Positions 19,009 through 27,495 of a stretch of DNA of 64,000 nucleotides are shown here, in pieces (within the stretch, counting starts at the first letter, position 1; the number at the start of each line of letters is the position of its first letter). The notes under the pieces were generated by a model. That model was not told the origin of the DNA, did no database searches, and saw nothing but the letters and a program-made list of their open reading frames with translations. Location: the NCBI RefSeq assembly GCF_006569185.2, contig NZ_VIGC02000025.1, forward strand, positions 1 through 64,000, in the 5' to 3' direction. This stretch comes from Litorilinea aerophila. GTDB taxonomy: Bacteria; Chloroflexota; Anaerolineae; Caldilineales; Caldilineaceae. The position numbers and the translations under genes were made by a program.

Positions 19009-20115
19009 TCAGGAGGCGTCGCCCTGCAGCGCCTGCAGGGCTTCCACCAGGAGACGATTCTCCTCCGGCCGCTGGGTGGCAATGCGGATGTAGTTGGGCA
19101 GGCCAAAGGAGGTGCAGTCCCGTACCAGGATGCGCTGCTGGACCAGCGCCTGTCGCACCTGGGTGGCATCCTCCACCGGCAGCAGGAAGAAATTGGTGCT
19201 GGTGGGCAGGGGGGCCATCCCGGCCGCCTGAAGGGCCTGGCGCAGGGCCTCCGTCTCCTGGCGGAGGCGGGCGGTGGTTTCCGCACGCCAGGCCAGGTTG
19301 TCCAGGGCCGTTGTGCCGGCGATCTGGGCCAGGGTATTCACGTTCCAGGGCGGCTGGGCCACTTGCATGGCCTGGATCAAATGGGGGCTGCCCACGGCGT
19401 AGCCTACCCGCAGCCCGGCCAGGGAGAAATCCTTGGTCATGGAGCGCAGGATGATCCAGTCGCCCTGGTCAATCCACCGGGAGGCCGACCAGGGCGTGGG
19501 GGTGAACTCGGCGTAGGCCTCATCCACCACCCAGATGCTCTCGGGCGCGAAGCTGTGGAGCCGCTCCAGCTCGTCGGGGCTCAGGTGATGGCCGGTGGGG
19601 TTGTTGGGGTTGCAGAGGAAGATCAGGCGGGGCGTTTGCTCGGCCAGCGCTTCGCCCAACTCGTCCAGGGTGGTGGCGCCCGGCGTGTAGCGGCCATCCT
19701 CCCGCCGTTCCCAGCCGGGATGACAGGGCTGGATCACCTGGGCATCCACCAGGGATGCCACATTTTCGTATTCGCCAAAGGTGGGCGAGACAATGGCCAC
19801 CCGGGCGTCCGGGGCAAAGAGCAGGGCGATGAGCCACATGATGTCCGCCGTGCCGTTGCCGGCCAGGACGGCTTCCTCGGGCACCTGATGCAACCGGGCC
19901 ACGGCCCGGCGCAGCTCCATGGCCAGCCGGTCGGGATAGCGAGAAATGGTGGTCGGCTTGACAGCCGCCTGCACAGCCTGGACCACCGCGGGCGGGGGGC
20001 CGTAGGGGTTGATGTTGGATGAAAAGACATGAACCTCATCTGGACTCAGGCCCAGCGATGCCAGCTCGGCGTAGTCCAGGGTGCCGTGTGCCACGATCTG
20101 GGGCATGGGCTCCAT
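19009..20115 (-). CDS. HisC/CobD-like PLP-dependent aminotransferase
   Basis: A 368-residue fold-type I PLP enzyme. It shows FSSNINPYGPP near the N-terminus, LAGNGTADIMWL, FLCNPNNPTGHHLSP, VVDEAYAEF and the PLP lysine in RSMTKDFSLAGLRVGYAVGS. Several segments (SSNINP, PPWNVNTLAQIAG, RILVRDCTSFGLPNYIRIA) look closer to L-threonine-phosphate decarboxylase CobD than to HisC, but no other cobalamin or histidine gene is nearby. The 1-4 region offers two Met starts. It is convergent with phoU. Either histidinol-phosphate aminotransferase or CobD is possible. Confidence 0.8.
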   Translation of the reverse strand: MEPMPQIVAHGTLDYAELASLGLSPDEVHVFSSNINPYGPPPAVVQAVQAAVKPTTISRYPDRLAMELRRAVARLHQVPEEAVLAGNGTADIMWLIALLFAPDARVAIVSPTFGEYENVASLVDAQVIQPCHPGWERREDGRYTPGATTLDELGEALAEQTPRLIFLCNPNNPTGHHLSPDELERLHSFAPESIWVVDEAYAEFTPTPWSASRWIDQGDWIILRSMTKDFSLAGLRVGYAVGSPHLIQAMQVAQPPWNVNTLAQIAGTTALDNLAWRAETTARLRQETEALRQALQAAGMAPLPTSTNFFLLPVEDATQVRQALVQQRILVRDCTSFGLPNYIRIATQRPEENRLLVEALQALQGDAS

Positions 20116-20401
20116 CTCCGATAAATTAAGTTAAATAACGACAGACATCCTGCCTGTTGGCCATGTGGCGATGGTTGGCCGTTTGTGGCGTGTGCATCTG
20201 CAGATCCGGTGTGATATCGATTCTCTCCGGTTGAATGTGTTCCTACCCCGTCACTCATTCCAGCGCATAACCGCATTATAGCACTTCCGGCCGCTTTTTG
20301 CGTTTGACAGGGACCGATGGAGTTTCCTCCCTTCTTCTCCGCTCTTCTCCGCAAAACGGTTGGGGTGAATGGCCGTCCGGCAACAGGCTATGAACCGGAT
20401 G

Positions 20402-20455
20402 TTAACAGAGCCATAACATCCCTCTTTCAAACTATTAATTGTGTGGCGTTAGAGT
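20402..20455 (+). promoter_or_regulatory. Pho-box array and promoter upstream of ugpA
   Basis: TTAACA (20402), ATAACA (20413), CTTTCA (20424) and TTAATT (20435) stand exactly 11 nt apart. Nine nt after the last is TAGAGT (20450-20455) as a possible -10. Both the period and the 9-nt gap to the -10 equal those before pstS. It lies in the 562-nt gap 20116-20677. This is the sequence basis for placing the following transporter in the PHO regulon. Confidence 0.6.
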
Positions 20456-20507
20456 AGCAGTGGAAGTTCAAACAAGCCAGAACTTCGCCACTCTCCTCAT
20501 ACGCCCT

Positions 20508-20556
20508 GGCAAGTTGGCCACCCTGCATGTGAAGGTTGTGGGGTGGCCAACTTGCC
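20508..20556 (+). promoter_or_regulatory. Perfect 16-bp hairpin in the ugpA leader
   Basis: GGCAAGTTGGCCACCC (20508-20523) and GGGTGGCCAACTTGCC (20541-20556) are exact inverted repeats with a 17-nt loop. They lie between the Pho-box promoter and ugpA. No T tract follows, so it is not a normal intrinsic terminator. It could protect the mRNA end, act in attenuation, or be a palindromic operator. Confidence 0.7.
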
Positions 20557-20677
20557 GCCGGGAGAGGAATCTATTTGAGGGAAGCGATGGGGATTTTTTT
20601 TCAATTGACGACTATGGGGAGGCGTGATAGAATGGGATACCTCCCACATCCCCAAACCAACTCTGGAGAGTTTATCC

Positions 20678-21580
20678 ATGGTGCGTTCACGGCGGCGGAT
20701 CACGGCCACCGAGCGGAATGAATACCTGCTTTTCCTGTTGCTGGTCGGGCCGAACCTGCTCCTTTTCGGGGTTTTCACCTACTGGCCCCTCTTCTACAAT
20801 GGATACCTGAGTTTCGTACGCTGGGACATGCTGGCGCCCATCAAGATCTGGGTGGGCCTGGACAATTACCGCTACCTCTTCACATCGCCCGAGTTTGGCA
20901 CCATCCTGTGGAACACGGTGGTGTTTACCGTGTCTGCAGTGCTCTTGACCTGTGGCATCGGGCTGCTGATGGCTCTGCTGTTGAATCAGCCTCTGCGGGG
21001 GCGGGTTGCGGTCCGCGGCATCGTCTTCAGCCCGGTCATGCTCAGCGGTGCCGCCATCGGCATTGTCTGGATCTACATCTTTGATCCCCGCTACGGCCTC
21101 CTGGACTTTTTCATCCGGGGGGTGGGCCTGCGCTCGCCCAACTGGCTGCTGGATACTTCCTGGGCCATGACCGCGGTGATCATCGTCCATGTGTGGAAGA
21201 CCTTGGGCTATGCCGTGGTCATCTACCTGGCCGGCCTGCAGGCCATTCCCCGAGAGCTCTACGAGGCGGCCCTGGTAGATGGCGCAGGCACCTGGGCGCG
21301 CTTCCGCCATGTCACCCTGCCGGGCCTGTCGCCGGTCACCTTTTTCCTGGTGATCACCACCGTGCTGGCTGCCTTCCAGTCCTTCGACATCATCAAGGTG
21401 ATGACCGACGGCGGTCCGGTGAACGCCACGACCACCCTGATCTATTACCTGTATGAAGAGGGCTTCGTTGGCTTCAATGCCGGCCGGGCCGGCGTGGCCG
21501 CGGTGGTCCTGTTCCTGGCCATGTTTGTCTTCACCCTGGTGCAGATGCGCTATAGCGAACGCTCTGTCCACTATGCGTGA
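20678..21580 (+). CDS. ugpA: Glycerol-3-phosphate-type ABC permease (UgpA-like)
   Basis: A 300-residue MalF/UgpA-type permease with six helices. The EAA loop is YEAALVDGAGTWARFRHVTLPGLSP. ATG 20678 is preceded by GGAGAG; the frame opens 18 codons earlier at a GTG. General sugar permeases look alike, so the Ugp assignment rests on the partner binding protein, the Pho-type repeats upstream and the phosphate island around it. An sn-glycerol-3-phosphate or glycerophosphodiester substrate is inferred. No ATPase gene belongs to this set in the window. Confidence 0.72.
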   Translation: MVRSRRRITATERNEYLLFLLLVGPNLLLFGVFTYWPLFYNGYLSFVRWDMLAPIKIWVGLDNYRYLFTSPEFGTILWNTVVFTVSAVLLTCGIGLLMALLLNQPLRGRVAVRGIVFSPVMLSGAAIGIVWIYIFDPRYGLLDFFIRGVGLRSPNWLLDTSWAMTAVIIVHVWKTLGYAVVIYLAGLQAIPRELYEAALVDGAGTWARFRHVTLPGLSPVTFFLVITTVLAAFQSFDIIKVMTDGGPVNATTTLIYYLYEEGFVGFNAGRAGVAAVVLFLAMFVFTLVQMRYSERSVHYA

Positions 21581-21670
21581 GGTCCATGTATAGAGCTCCA
21601 TCCCATGAAATCATGCATGCTTAAAGTAAGCCATGCATCCAGAAACCGGGGAGGGCACACCTCACTGTCA

Positions 21671-21708
21671 CCATCGTCCTTGTGACCATCGTCCTTGTGA
21701 CCATCGTC
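21671..21708. repeat. 15-bp tandem repeat in the ugpA-ugpE gap
   Basis: CCATCGTCCTTGTGA is present twice exactly (21671-21685, 21686-21700), then the first 8 nt again to 21708. It lies in the 191-nt gap before ugpE and is probably untranslated, although the ugpE frame stays open through it. Confidence 0.8.
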
Positions 21709-21771
21709 TGGGGTTGCCCGTCGCCGACTCGTCCTATCCGTCCTATCAGAACGAATGACATCGAATCGACC

Positions 21772-22680
21772 ATGGCACAAGTAGATTTCGTGGATGAATT
21801 GACCCCTGGTCCGGCAGTCACCCAGGCCCCGGTGCAGACCAGTTGGGTGGGCCATCGCCAGAGCTGGCTAAGCCTCGCCTTGGGCTATCTGGGGCTGGCG
21901 GCCTGCGTGGCCTTGATCGGTCTGCCCCTGTACTGGATGGTGATCGGCGCCTTCAAAACCACGGCCGAAGTTTATCGCATGCCGCCCACCTGGCTGCCGG
22001 CCACGCCCACCTGGACCAACTTTGTCAAGGCCTGGGAGTCGGCTCCCTTTGGGCGTTACTACATCAACACCCTCATTGTAACCCTCTTCGGCAGCGGCTT
22101 CGAGATCTTCTTCGCCATCACCTCGGCCTATGCCTTCGTCTTCCTGCGCTTTCCCAAGCGGGAGTGGCTCTTCCTGCTCCTGCTGGCCGCCCTGATGGTG
22201 CCCAACCAGGTGACCATTTTGCCCAACTACCTGACCATTGCCCGTCTGGGCTGGATCAACACCTACCAGGGGATCGTGGTGCCCGGCGCGTCGGTGGCCT
22301 ATGGCACATTTCTGCTGCGTCAATACTACAAAACGCTTCCCCTGGATATTTTGGACGCAGCCCGGGTAGATGGCGCCGGCCACCTGCGGGTGCTCTGGTC
22401 CATCGTGCTTCCCCTGGCCCGGCCGGCCATCATCTCCTTTGGCCTGCTGAGTGTGGTGGCCAAGTGGAATGATTTCCTCTGGCCGTTGATCGTCACCAAC
22501 ACCAAGGACATGCGGGTCCTCTCCATCGGCATCTACTGGCTCATGGTGGAAGAAGGCACCATCGACTGGGGCGTGGTGATGGCGGGCACCCTCTTCGTGG
22601 TGTTGCCGGTAGCCCTGATTTTCCTCTATGCCCAGCGATACATCGTGGAAGGGATCGCCGCGGGTGCCGTGAAAGGCTGA
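21772..22680 (+). CDS. ugpE: Glycerol-3-phosphate-type ABC permease (UgpE-like)
   Basis: A 302-residue MalG/UgpE-type permease with six helices. The EAA loop is LDAARVDGAGHLRVLWSIVLPLARP, and the protein ends in RYIVEGIAAGAVKG, the usual C-terminal motif of this family. The start at ATG 21772 has only a weak ribosome site; the frame extends 30 codons upstream through a tandem repeat, and I judge that part non-coding. It pairs with UgpA. Gene order A-E-B (permeases first, binding protein last) differs from the usual ugpBAEC. Confidence 0.72.
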   Translation: MAQVDFVDELTPGPAVTQAPVQTSWVGHRQSWLSLALGYLGLAACVALIGLPLYWMVIGAFKTTAEVYRMPPTWLPATPTWTNFVKAWESAPFGRYYINTLIVTLFGSGFEIFFAITSAYAFVFLRFPKREWLFLLLLAALMVPNQVTILPNYLTIARLGWINTYQGIVVPGASVAYGTFLLRQYYKTLPLDILDAARVDGAGHLRVLWSIVLPLARPAIISFGLLSVVAKWNDFLWPLIVTNTKDMRVLSIGIYWLMVEEGTIDWGVVMAGTLFVVLPVALIFLYAQRYIVEGIAAGAVKG

Positions 22681-22803
22681 TTCGGGTTCCCCCTATCGCG
22701 CAGGTGCTCCGTCCCCGTCCTATGGTGGGATGGGACCGGCGTGTGATAGTTTGATTCATCAGATGATGACCGTTTGGAATGTTCACACAGATCAGGAGTG
22801 ACC

Positions 22804-24168
22804 ATGTCTACCTTCCGTATGAACCGGCGACAGCTTTTGAAGAACCTGGCCATCGGCACCGGCGCCGTGGCCCTGGCAGCCTGTGCCCCGGCGGCAGCTC
22901 CCGCCGGCAATACCGGCAGCGCAGCCAGCTCGAGCGGGTCGGCAGCCCCGGCCGCGGAGCCCGTCACCATCACCCTCTGGAGTAGCTACTCGGGCAAGAA
23001 CGGCGAAGCAGAGGCCGCGCTGGTCCAGAAGTTCAACGAAAGCCAGAGTGATGTGGTGGTGGACTACCAGTTCCAGGGCAACTACGAGGAAACGGCCCAG
23101 AAGGTGACCGCCGCGCTCCAGGCCCGCACCGCTCCCGACGTCTCCCTGCTGAGCGACGTGTGGTGGTTTAAGTTCTACCTGAACCAGGCCCTGGTCCCCC
23201 TGGATGATTTGCTGGCGGCCGCCAACGTGGACGTGAACGACTACCAGGACTCCCTGATCAATGAAGGCGTACGCCAGGGCAAGCACTACTGGATCCCCTT
23301 CGCCCGCAGCACCCCCCTCTTCTACTACAACAAGGAGAAGTGGGCCGAGGTAGGCCTGCCGGACCGGGGCCCCGAGACCTGGGACGAGTTCATGGAATGG
23401 GCGCCGGAGCTGGTGCGCATGGAGGGCGACGAGATGAAGGTCTCGGCCTTTGCCCACCCGGATGGCGCCAGCTACATCGCCTGGCTCTTCCAGGGCGTGA
23501 CCTGGCAGTTCGGCGGCAAATACAGTGACCCGGACTTCACCATGCACATGACCGATGAGAACACCATCCGGGCCGGCCAGTTCTACTACGACACGGTGCA
23601 CACCTGGAAGTGGGCCGTGCCCAGCAAGGACCTGGCCACCGACTTCATCAACGGTCTGACCGCGGCCGCCATGATGTCCACCGGTTCCATGGGCGGTATC
23701 AAGGCCAACGCCCAGTTCGAGTTCGGCACCGCCTTCCTGCCCAAGAAGGATTACTTCGGCTGCTGCACTGGCGGCGCCGGCCTCGCCATCCTTTCCACCA
23801 CACCGCCGGAGAAGCGGGACGCGGCCATGGCCTACATCGCCTTCGCCTCCAGCCCCGAGCAGACGGTCTTCTGGGCCCAGAACACCGGCTACATGCCCGT
23901 GCGCAAGAGCGCGCTGGAGAGCGCCGAGATGCAGGCCTACTTCGAGGAGTTCCCCCAATTCAAGACCGCGGTGGAACAGCTGCCCCTGACCCGTCCCCAG
24001 GATGCGGCCCGGGTTTGGGTCCCCAACGGCGACCAGATCATCGGCAAGGGGCTGGAACGCATCACCGTCCAGTCCGAGGATGTGGCTACGGTCTTCGGCG
24101 AACTGCAGGACACCCTGACCCGAGAGGCGGAGCCCATCGTCACCCAGCTGCGGGCCATTGAAGGCTAG
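22804..24168 (+). CDS. ugpB: UgpB-like solute-binding lipoprotein
   Basis: A 454-residue family-1 solute-binding protein. The Tat-like NRRQLLKN and lipobox ALAAC are followed by an Ala/Ser linker. Segments matching E. coli UgpB by eye are FQGNYEETAQ (UgpB YKGNYEQSL), FARSTPLFYYNKEKW (FNSSTPVLYYNKDAF), MMSTGSMGGIKANAQFEFG (TTASSGSLANIREYAKFNYG), GGAGLAIL and NTGYMPVRKSAL (KTGYLPITKAAY). So it probably binds sn-glycerol-3-phosphate or glycerophosphocholine. CAGGAGTG precedes ATG 22804. Another carbohydrate ligand remains possible. Confidence 0.75.
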   Translation: MSTFRMNRRQLLKNLAIGTGAVALAACAPAAAPAGNTGSAASSSGSAAPAAEPVTITLWSSYSGKNGEAEAALVQKFNESQSDVVVDYQFQGNYEETAQKVTAALQARTAPDVSLLSDVWWFKFYLNQALVPLDDLLAAANVDVNDYQDSLINEGVRQGKHYWIPFARSTPLFYYNKEKWAEVGLPDRGPETWDEFMEWAPELVRMEGDEMKVSAFAHPDGASYIAWLFQGVTWQFGGKYSDPDFTMHMTDENTIRAGQFYYDTVHTWKWAVPSKDLATDFINGLTAAAMMSTGSMGGIKANAQFEFGTAFLPKKDYFGCCTGGAGLAILSTTPPEKRDAAMAYIAFASSPEQTVFWAQNTGYMPVRKSALESAEMQAYFEEFPQFKTAVEQLPLTRPQDAARVWVPNGDQIIGKGLERITVQSEDVATVFGELQDTLTREAEPIVTQLRAIEG

Positions 24169-24184
24169 GCAGGATCCACCGCTC

Positions 24185-24802
24185 ATGGCCATCGCGGCAT
24201 CGAGCCGGAAGACAACCGGGGGCCAGGCTGCCCCCGGTTGGGACCTGCACCTGGCCTACTGGATCTCCCAGGTCGGCAGCCCGCCCATCACCGCCCTGGC
24301 CGCGGCCTGCACCCTGGCGCTGGCCACCCGGGCGGCCTGGCAGTGGGCTGCCCTCTACACGGCCGGCGTCGTGGCCTTCCCCCTGCTCTTCATCGTGTGG
24401 CTGGTGGCTCGAGGCTCCATCCGGGACATCCACATCCCTGTACGACGCCAGCGGGTGGGCCCCCTGTTGGTTTCCCTGGGCGCCGGGCTGCTCACCTGGC
24501 TGGTCATGCGGTTGTACGCGGCTCCCCGCCCCTTTCTGCTGCTGGCCCTCCTGAGCAGCGTCCAGACGGCGTGTGTTCTCTTCATCACCCTGCGCTGGAA
24601 GATCAGCATGCACGCGGTCTCCATGGCCGGCCTGGCCAGCCTGGCGCTTCTGCTCTGGGGGGAGGCCGCCACGCCAGCCCTGCTGGGCATCCCGCTGGTT
24701 GCCTGGTCCCGGGTTCGGCTGCGTCGCCACACCCTGGCCCAGACCGTGGCCGGCGCGCTGTTAGGGGCATCGGTGACCCTGGCCATCATGACGGCCGGGT
24801 GA
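24185..24802 (+). CDS. PAP2-like integral membrane protein
   Basis: A 205-residue protein with about five or six helices. The order KISMHAVSMAG then SRVRLRRHTLAQTVAGALLG recalls motifs 2 and 3 of membrane PAP2 phosphatases (PSGH; SRx5HxxxD), but the PSGH glycine-histidine and the final Asp are changed (SMHA; HTLAQ). It may therefore be a degenerate or divergent PAP2 or a UbiA-like protein. It starts 16 nt after ugpB, so it is probably in the same operon. A lipid-phosphate role would suit that place but is not shown. Confidence 0.55.
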   Translation: MAIAASSRKTTGGQAAPGWDLHLAYWISQVGSPPITALAAACTLALATRAAWQWAALYTAGVVAFPLLFIVWLVARGSIRDIHIPVRRQRVGPLLVSLGAGLLTWLVMRLYAAPRPFLLLALLSSVQTACVLFITLRWKISMHAVSMAGLASLALLLWGEAATPALLGIPLVAWSRVRLRRHTLAQTVAGALLGASVTLAIMTAG

Positions 24803-24950
24803 TCCTGCATTCAGCAGGGGCAGGCAGGGGCGTGAAGAGGGGTGGCCGGCGTCTCGTGCAGGCGTGCTTCATTTCGAGGGTCATCAGTTATCAGTGAGGA
24901 CGGCTCAGGGCGGTTGGCATCCACGTGGGGTATACGTCTGTAAAACGTGC

Positions 24951-24979
24951 TTGCAAATTTGCCCGGATGCTTGTAAGAT
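24951..24979 (+). promoter_or_regulatory. Promoter of the lipoprotein gene at 25029
   Basis: TTGCAA (24951-24956) and TAAGAT (24974-24979) have 17-nt spacing, matching a sigma-70-type promoter with 4/6 in each box. Transcription would begin about 40 nt before the ATG. An AAAAGGAGA ribosome site follows. This gives the lipoprotein its own transcript apart from ugp. Confidence 0.5.
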
Positions 24980-25028
24980 AGAATCCCGTCCAAATATTTC
25001 TCATTGTTGGAGAAAAGGAGACCGATAG

Positions 25029-25577
25029 ATGTTCTACCGAAAGCAGTTGATGGTGTTGGTTGCTTTAGTCCTGCTTGTTTTCTCCCTCAGCGCGTGTACG
25101 GTTGGCGCTGGCGTCCAGGTGCCGGATCGGGATGTCTCCATTAGCCTGGAAGATGCGCTGGAAGCCCAGAACATGGCGGTCACCGGCATGATGATGGGCG
25201 GTGTTGAGCTGACCGAGACCCAGTTCAGCAGCCTGCTGACCGAGCTCCTCAAGGCCAACAGCGGCGAGAACAATCCCGTCACCAGCATCAAGGCCTGGTT
25301 CGAACCCGACACGATTTACCTCCAGGTGAACCTGAAGGAGGGCGTCCTGCCTGCTGCCTTCGGCACCACCCTGAACCTGGTCGGTTCCGTGGATGTGGTG
25401 GACAACCACCTGGCCATCACCGTGCGGGAAGCTTCGGCCGGCCCGTATGCCGTGTCGGGCGCCATGCTGGCCCCGGTCAACGCGCAGCTCAACGCGGCCC
25501 TGGCCAACTATCAGCTCCTGATGCCGGTAGACGTCTCCCTGGATACGGGCGTGCTGTCGGTGAGCATGGGCCAGTAA
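25029..25577 (+). CDS. Lipoprotein of unknown function
   Basis: A 182-residue protein with a signal peptide ending in the lipobox LSAC (C23). The mature part has no recognised domain. It shows alternating hydrophobic beta-like segments (DTIYLQVNLKEG, VGSVDVVDNHLAITV, VDVSLDTGVLSVSM) resembling small YceI/LolA-like or DUF-type envelope barrels, but no family can be named. A clear promoter precedes it and an intrinsic terminator follows, so it is a single-gene unit. Confidence 0.75.
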   Translation: MFYRKQLMVLVALVLLVFSLSACTVGAGVQVPDRDVSISLEDALEAQNMAVTGMMMGGVELTETQFSSLLTELLKANSGENNPVTSIKAWFEPDTIYLQVNLKEGVLPAAFGTTLNLVGSVDVVDNHLAITVREASAGPYAVSGAMLAPVNAQLNAALANYQLLMPVDVSLDTGVLSVSMGQ

Positions 25578-25604
25578 ACCGGTCCAACCAATGTCTCAAG
25601 CCAG

Positions 25605-25640
25605 GAGGGGCCTGCATCATGATGCAGGCCCCTCTCCTTT
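25605..25640 (+). terminator. Intrinsic terminator after the lipoprotein gene
   Basis: GAGGGGCCTGCATC (25605-25618) pairs exactly with GATGCAGGCCCCTC (25621-25634), and TCCTTTT follows. It lies 28 nt past the stop codon at 25577 and before the convergent CYTH-CHAD gene. Confidence 0.75.
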
Positions 25641-25671
25641 TGGTCGATTGCTGTAACGACCCCGGAGAAGG

Positions 25672-27318
25672 CTACAGGCGGGCCAGGGCGATGGCCAGCC
25701 GGCGGCGGTTCTCCGGCCGAATGAAGTGGCGGAAGTGCCCGGGGAATTCCTGGACCATCCCAGCGATCTCCCCCATCTCCCCCTCAATCCAGGCATCCAG
25801 TGGGCCGGACCCATCCTGTCGGGCCTGCCATTTCTGGAGCCGCTTGCATGCCACCACCCGATCGTTCAAGTGGCCCAGGTAGTCCTGTAGACCCTTGAGC
25901 TGTCGGATCAGGGCTTCCCCTTCCTCCCCCAACAGATGACGACTGAACTCCAGTCCATAGCGCAGGTACTTGCACTCCACCCGCAGCCCATGGAGTGTTT
26001 CGGCAGAGAGCTCCACCCCCTGATCCAGGAGCGCTTCTGCGCTGCGGATCAGGGAAAAGTGGTGCCAGAGGGTGTTGGGAAAGACATGGCGCACTTGGTA
26101 GGGATGCAGGGCTTCACCAGGTGCCCGATCCCTTTTGGGTGTGCCGGCGCCAGGAGTGCGGCAGAAGCGGTCCAGCTCCTGGATGAACTGGCGCCACTCC
26201 TCCCGGTCCAGAAAGGCCACCAGCGCGGCATGCTCCTGCTGACGCTGCTGGCGCCACGCCCGCCGCAACTGCCGCAGCACCTGGCCATCCATGCCCGGCC
26301 AGGATTTACGCCCTCGAGCCAGCCCAGCCAGCCCCACATCCAGGTCCCGCACCCGGCCCAGGGCCCGGCCCGCCTGTTTCATCCGCTTGAGGAAAGGGCG
26401 CACCCGTTTCCGCCGCCAGTGGTCGACAAACAGGCGCTGGACTGTGCGGGCCCGGCGAATGGCCACCCGCATGTCGTGGATGTACTCCGGGTCCCTGCCG
26501 GAACGGGCGCCGTGTTCGTTGAGCACCAGCTGCATCAGCTGCACGCGCCAGATCAGCCGGCACGCCTCGGCTACGGGCATCTCCGGCTGGATACCGGCCA
26601 CCGGGCCGGCTGGCGTCGGTTCCAACTGGCTCAGCGCGCGGAGGGCTGTCTCCAGCTTGTTTTCCCGGGCCACTTTGAGGCCCAGGGCCTTGCGTAGCTG
26701 GCGCACCAGGGGGCGGAGGGCGTCGGCTTCCGAATCCGCCAGCAACTCCAGCTCAAGCTCGTCAAACTGGTGCCAGGGTTGGGCGCCGGGCTGGGCGTGG
26801 GTGGCCCCGGTGGTGGCCTCCGGCGGGTAGACGCTCACCCGGTCCAGGCTCAGCTCGGCCAGCGGACCCGCCTGGCCGTCCAGCTCGGGGACCCCCACCT
26901 GGGGCCAGAGGAGGCCCTTGCTCCGCCGCTGCTGCAGCAGGCAGAGCAGGCGCAGGGGCGTTTCCTCGACCCCCAGGCCGCCCAATACCTCCTGGATGGC
27001 CGGCGGCCAGGCGGGCGGGGGCAGGGGAGTGTCCGCGGGCAGAGGGACTTCCACCTCCAGGCGTTCCACCACCGCGCCCCGGCGCAAGGGTATGCCCTTG
27101 AGGCCGGCCAGGATCTGGCCGTCCACCCGGCGCAGGCGCAGAACATAGCCATGGCGGATCAGGTCGTAGGCATCCGTGTCGAAGTAGCCATCCCAGAGCT
27201 CCACTTCCCGCTGCGGTTGAAAGCGGTAGCCGTCCAGCGCCTGGGCGGCTTGTTGGACCTCTTCCGGTGCCATCGACTTGTGGCGTGGGCGAAGTTTGGC
27301 TTCAATTTCTCGGGGCAT
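25672..27318 (-). CDS. CYTH-CHAD domain protein
   Basis: A 548-residue two-domain protein. The CYTH part (1-205) opens with EIEAKL, the ExExK signature of triphosphate tunnel enzymes, and has LRRVDGQILAGLKG and beta strands of the tunnel. The CHAD part (about 240-545) has YIHDMRVAIRRARTVQRLF and LHGLRVECKYLRYGLEF, the conserved His/Arg helices that bind polyphosphate. Expected activity is tripolyphosphatase, with docking on polyphosphate granules. ATG 27318 is chosen over an upstream TTG. Its place beside pst/ugp fits phosphate storage. Confidence 0.87.
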   Translation of the reverse strand: MPREIEAKLRPRHKSMAPEEVQQAAQALDGYRFQPQREVELWDGYFDTDAYDLIRHGYVLRLRRVDGQILAGLKGIPLRRGAVVERLEVEVPLPADTPLPPPAWPPAIQEVLGGLGVEETPLRLLCLLQQRRSKGLLWPQVGVPELDGQAGPLAELSLDRVSVYPPEATTGATHAQPGAQPWHQFDELELELLADSEADALRPLVRQLRKALGLKVARENKLETALRALSQLEPTPAGPVAGIQPEMPVAEACRLIWRVQLMQLVLNEHGARSGRDPEYIHDMRVAIRRARTVQRLFVDHWRRKRVRPFLKRMKQAGRALGRVRDLDVGLAGLARGRKSWPGMDGQVLRQLRRAWRQQRQQEHAALVAFLDREEWRQFIQELDRFCRTPGAGTPKRDRAPGEALHPYQVRHVFPNTLWHHFSLIRSAEALLDQGVELSAETLHGLRVECKYLRYGLEFSRHLLGEEGEALIRQLKGLQDYLGHLNDRVVACKRLQKWQARQDGSGPLDAWIEGEMGEIAGMVQEFPGHFRHFIRPENRRRLAIALARL

Positions 27319-27418
27319 TTGGGACTCGTCTGCACAAAGGATATTCTTTTTTGAACGCAACGGCGCAAAGACGCAGTGTCAGAGTGCTATCTTTGCACTT
27401 CTTGGGTGCCACTGGTAC

Positions 27419-27495
27419 GTAGGGTGGGTCTCCGGCCCGCCGGGGGTGGCTGGATCAACAGGGACAGCGGGCGGGCACGGGGGGCCGTCCCTACC
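27419..27495. repeat. GC-rich dispersed repeat (family A copy)
   Basis: The 172-nt gap between the kinase stop and the CYTH-CHAD start holds GCGGGCGGGCACGGGGGGCC followed by GTCCCTACC. This is a diverged copy of the element at 6223-6248 and 45069-45094. A GTAGGGTGGG segment stands at its left side. Nothing else is visible in the gap. Confidence 0.5.

Noticed and set aside
20508-20556. Intrinsic terminator before ugpA
   Set aside because: The stem is strong but no T tract follows, and it lies between a promoter and the gene it serves.
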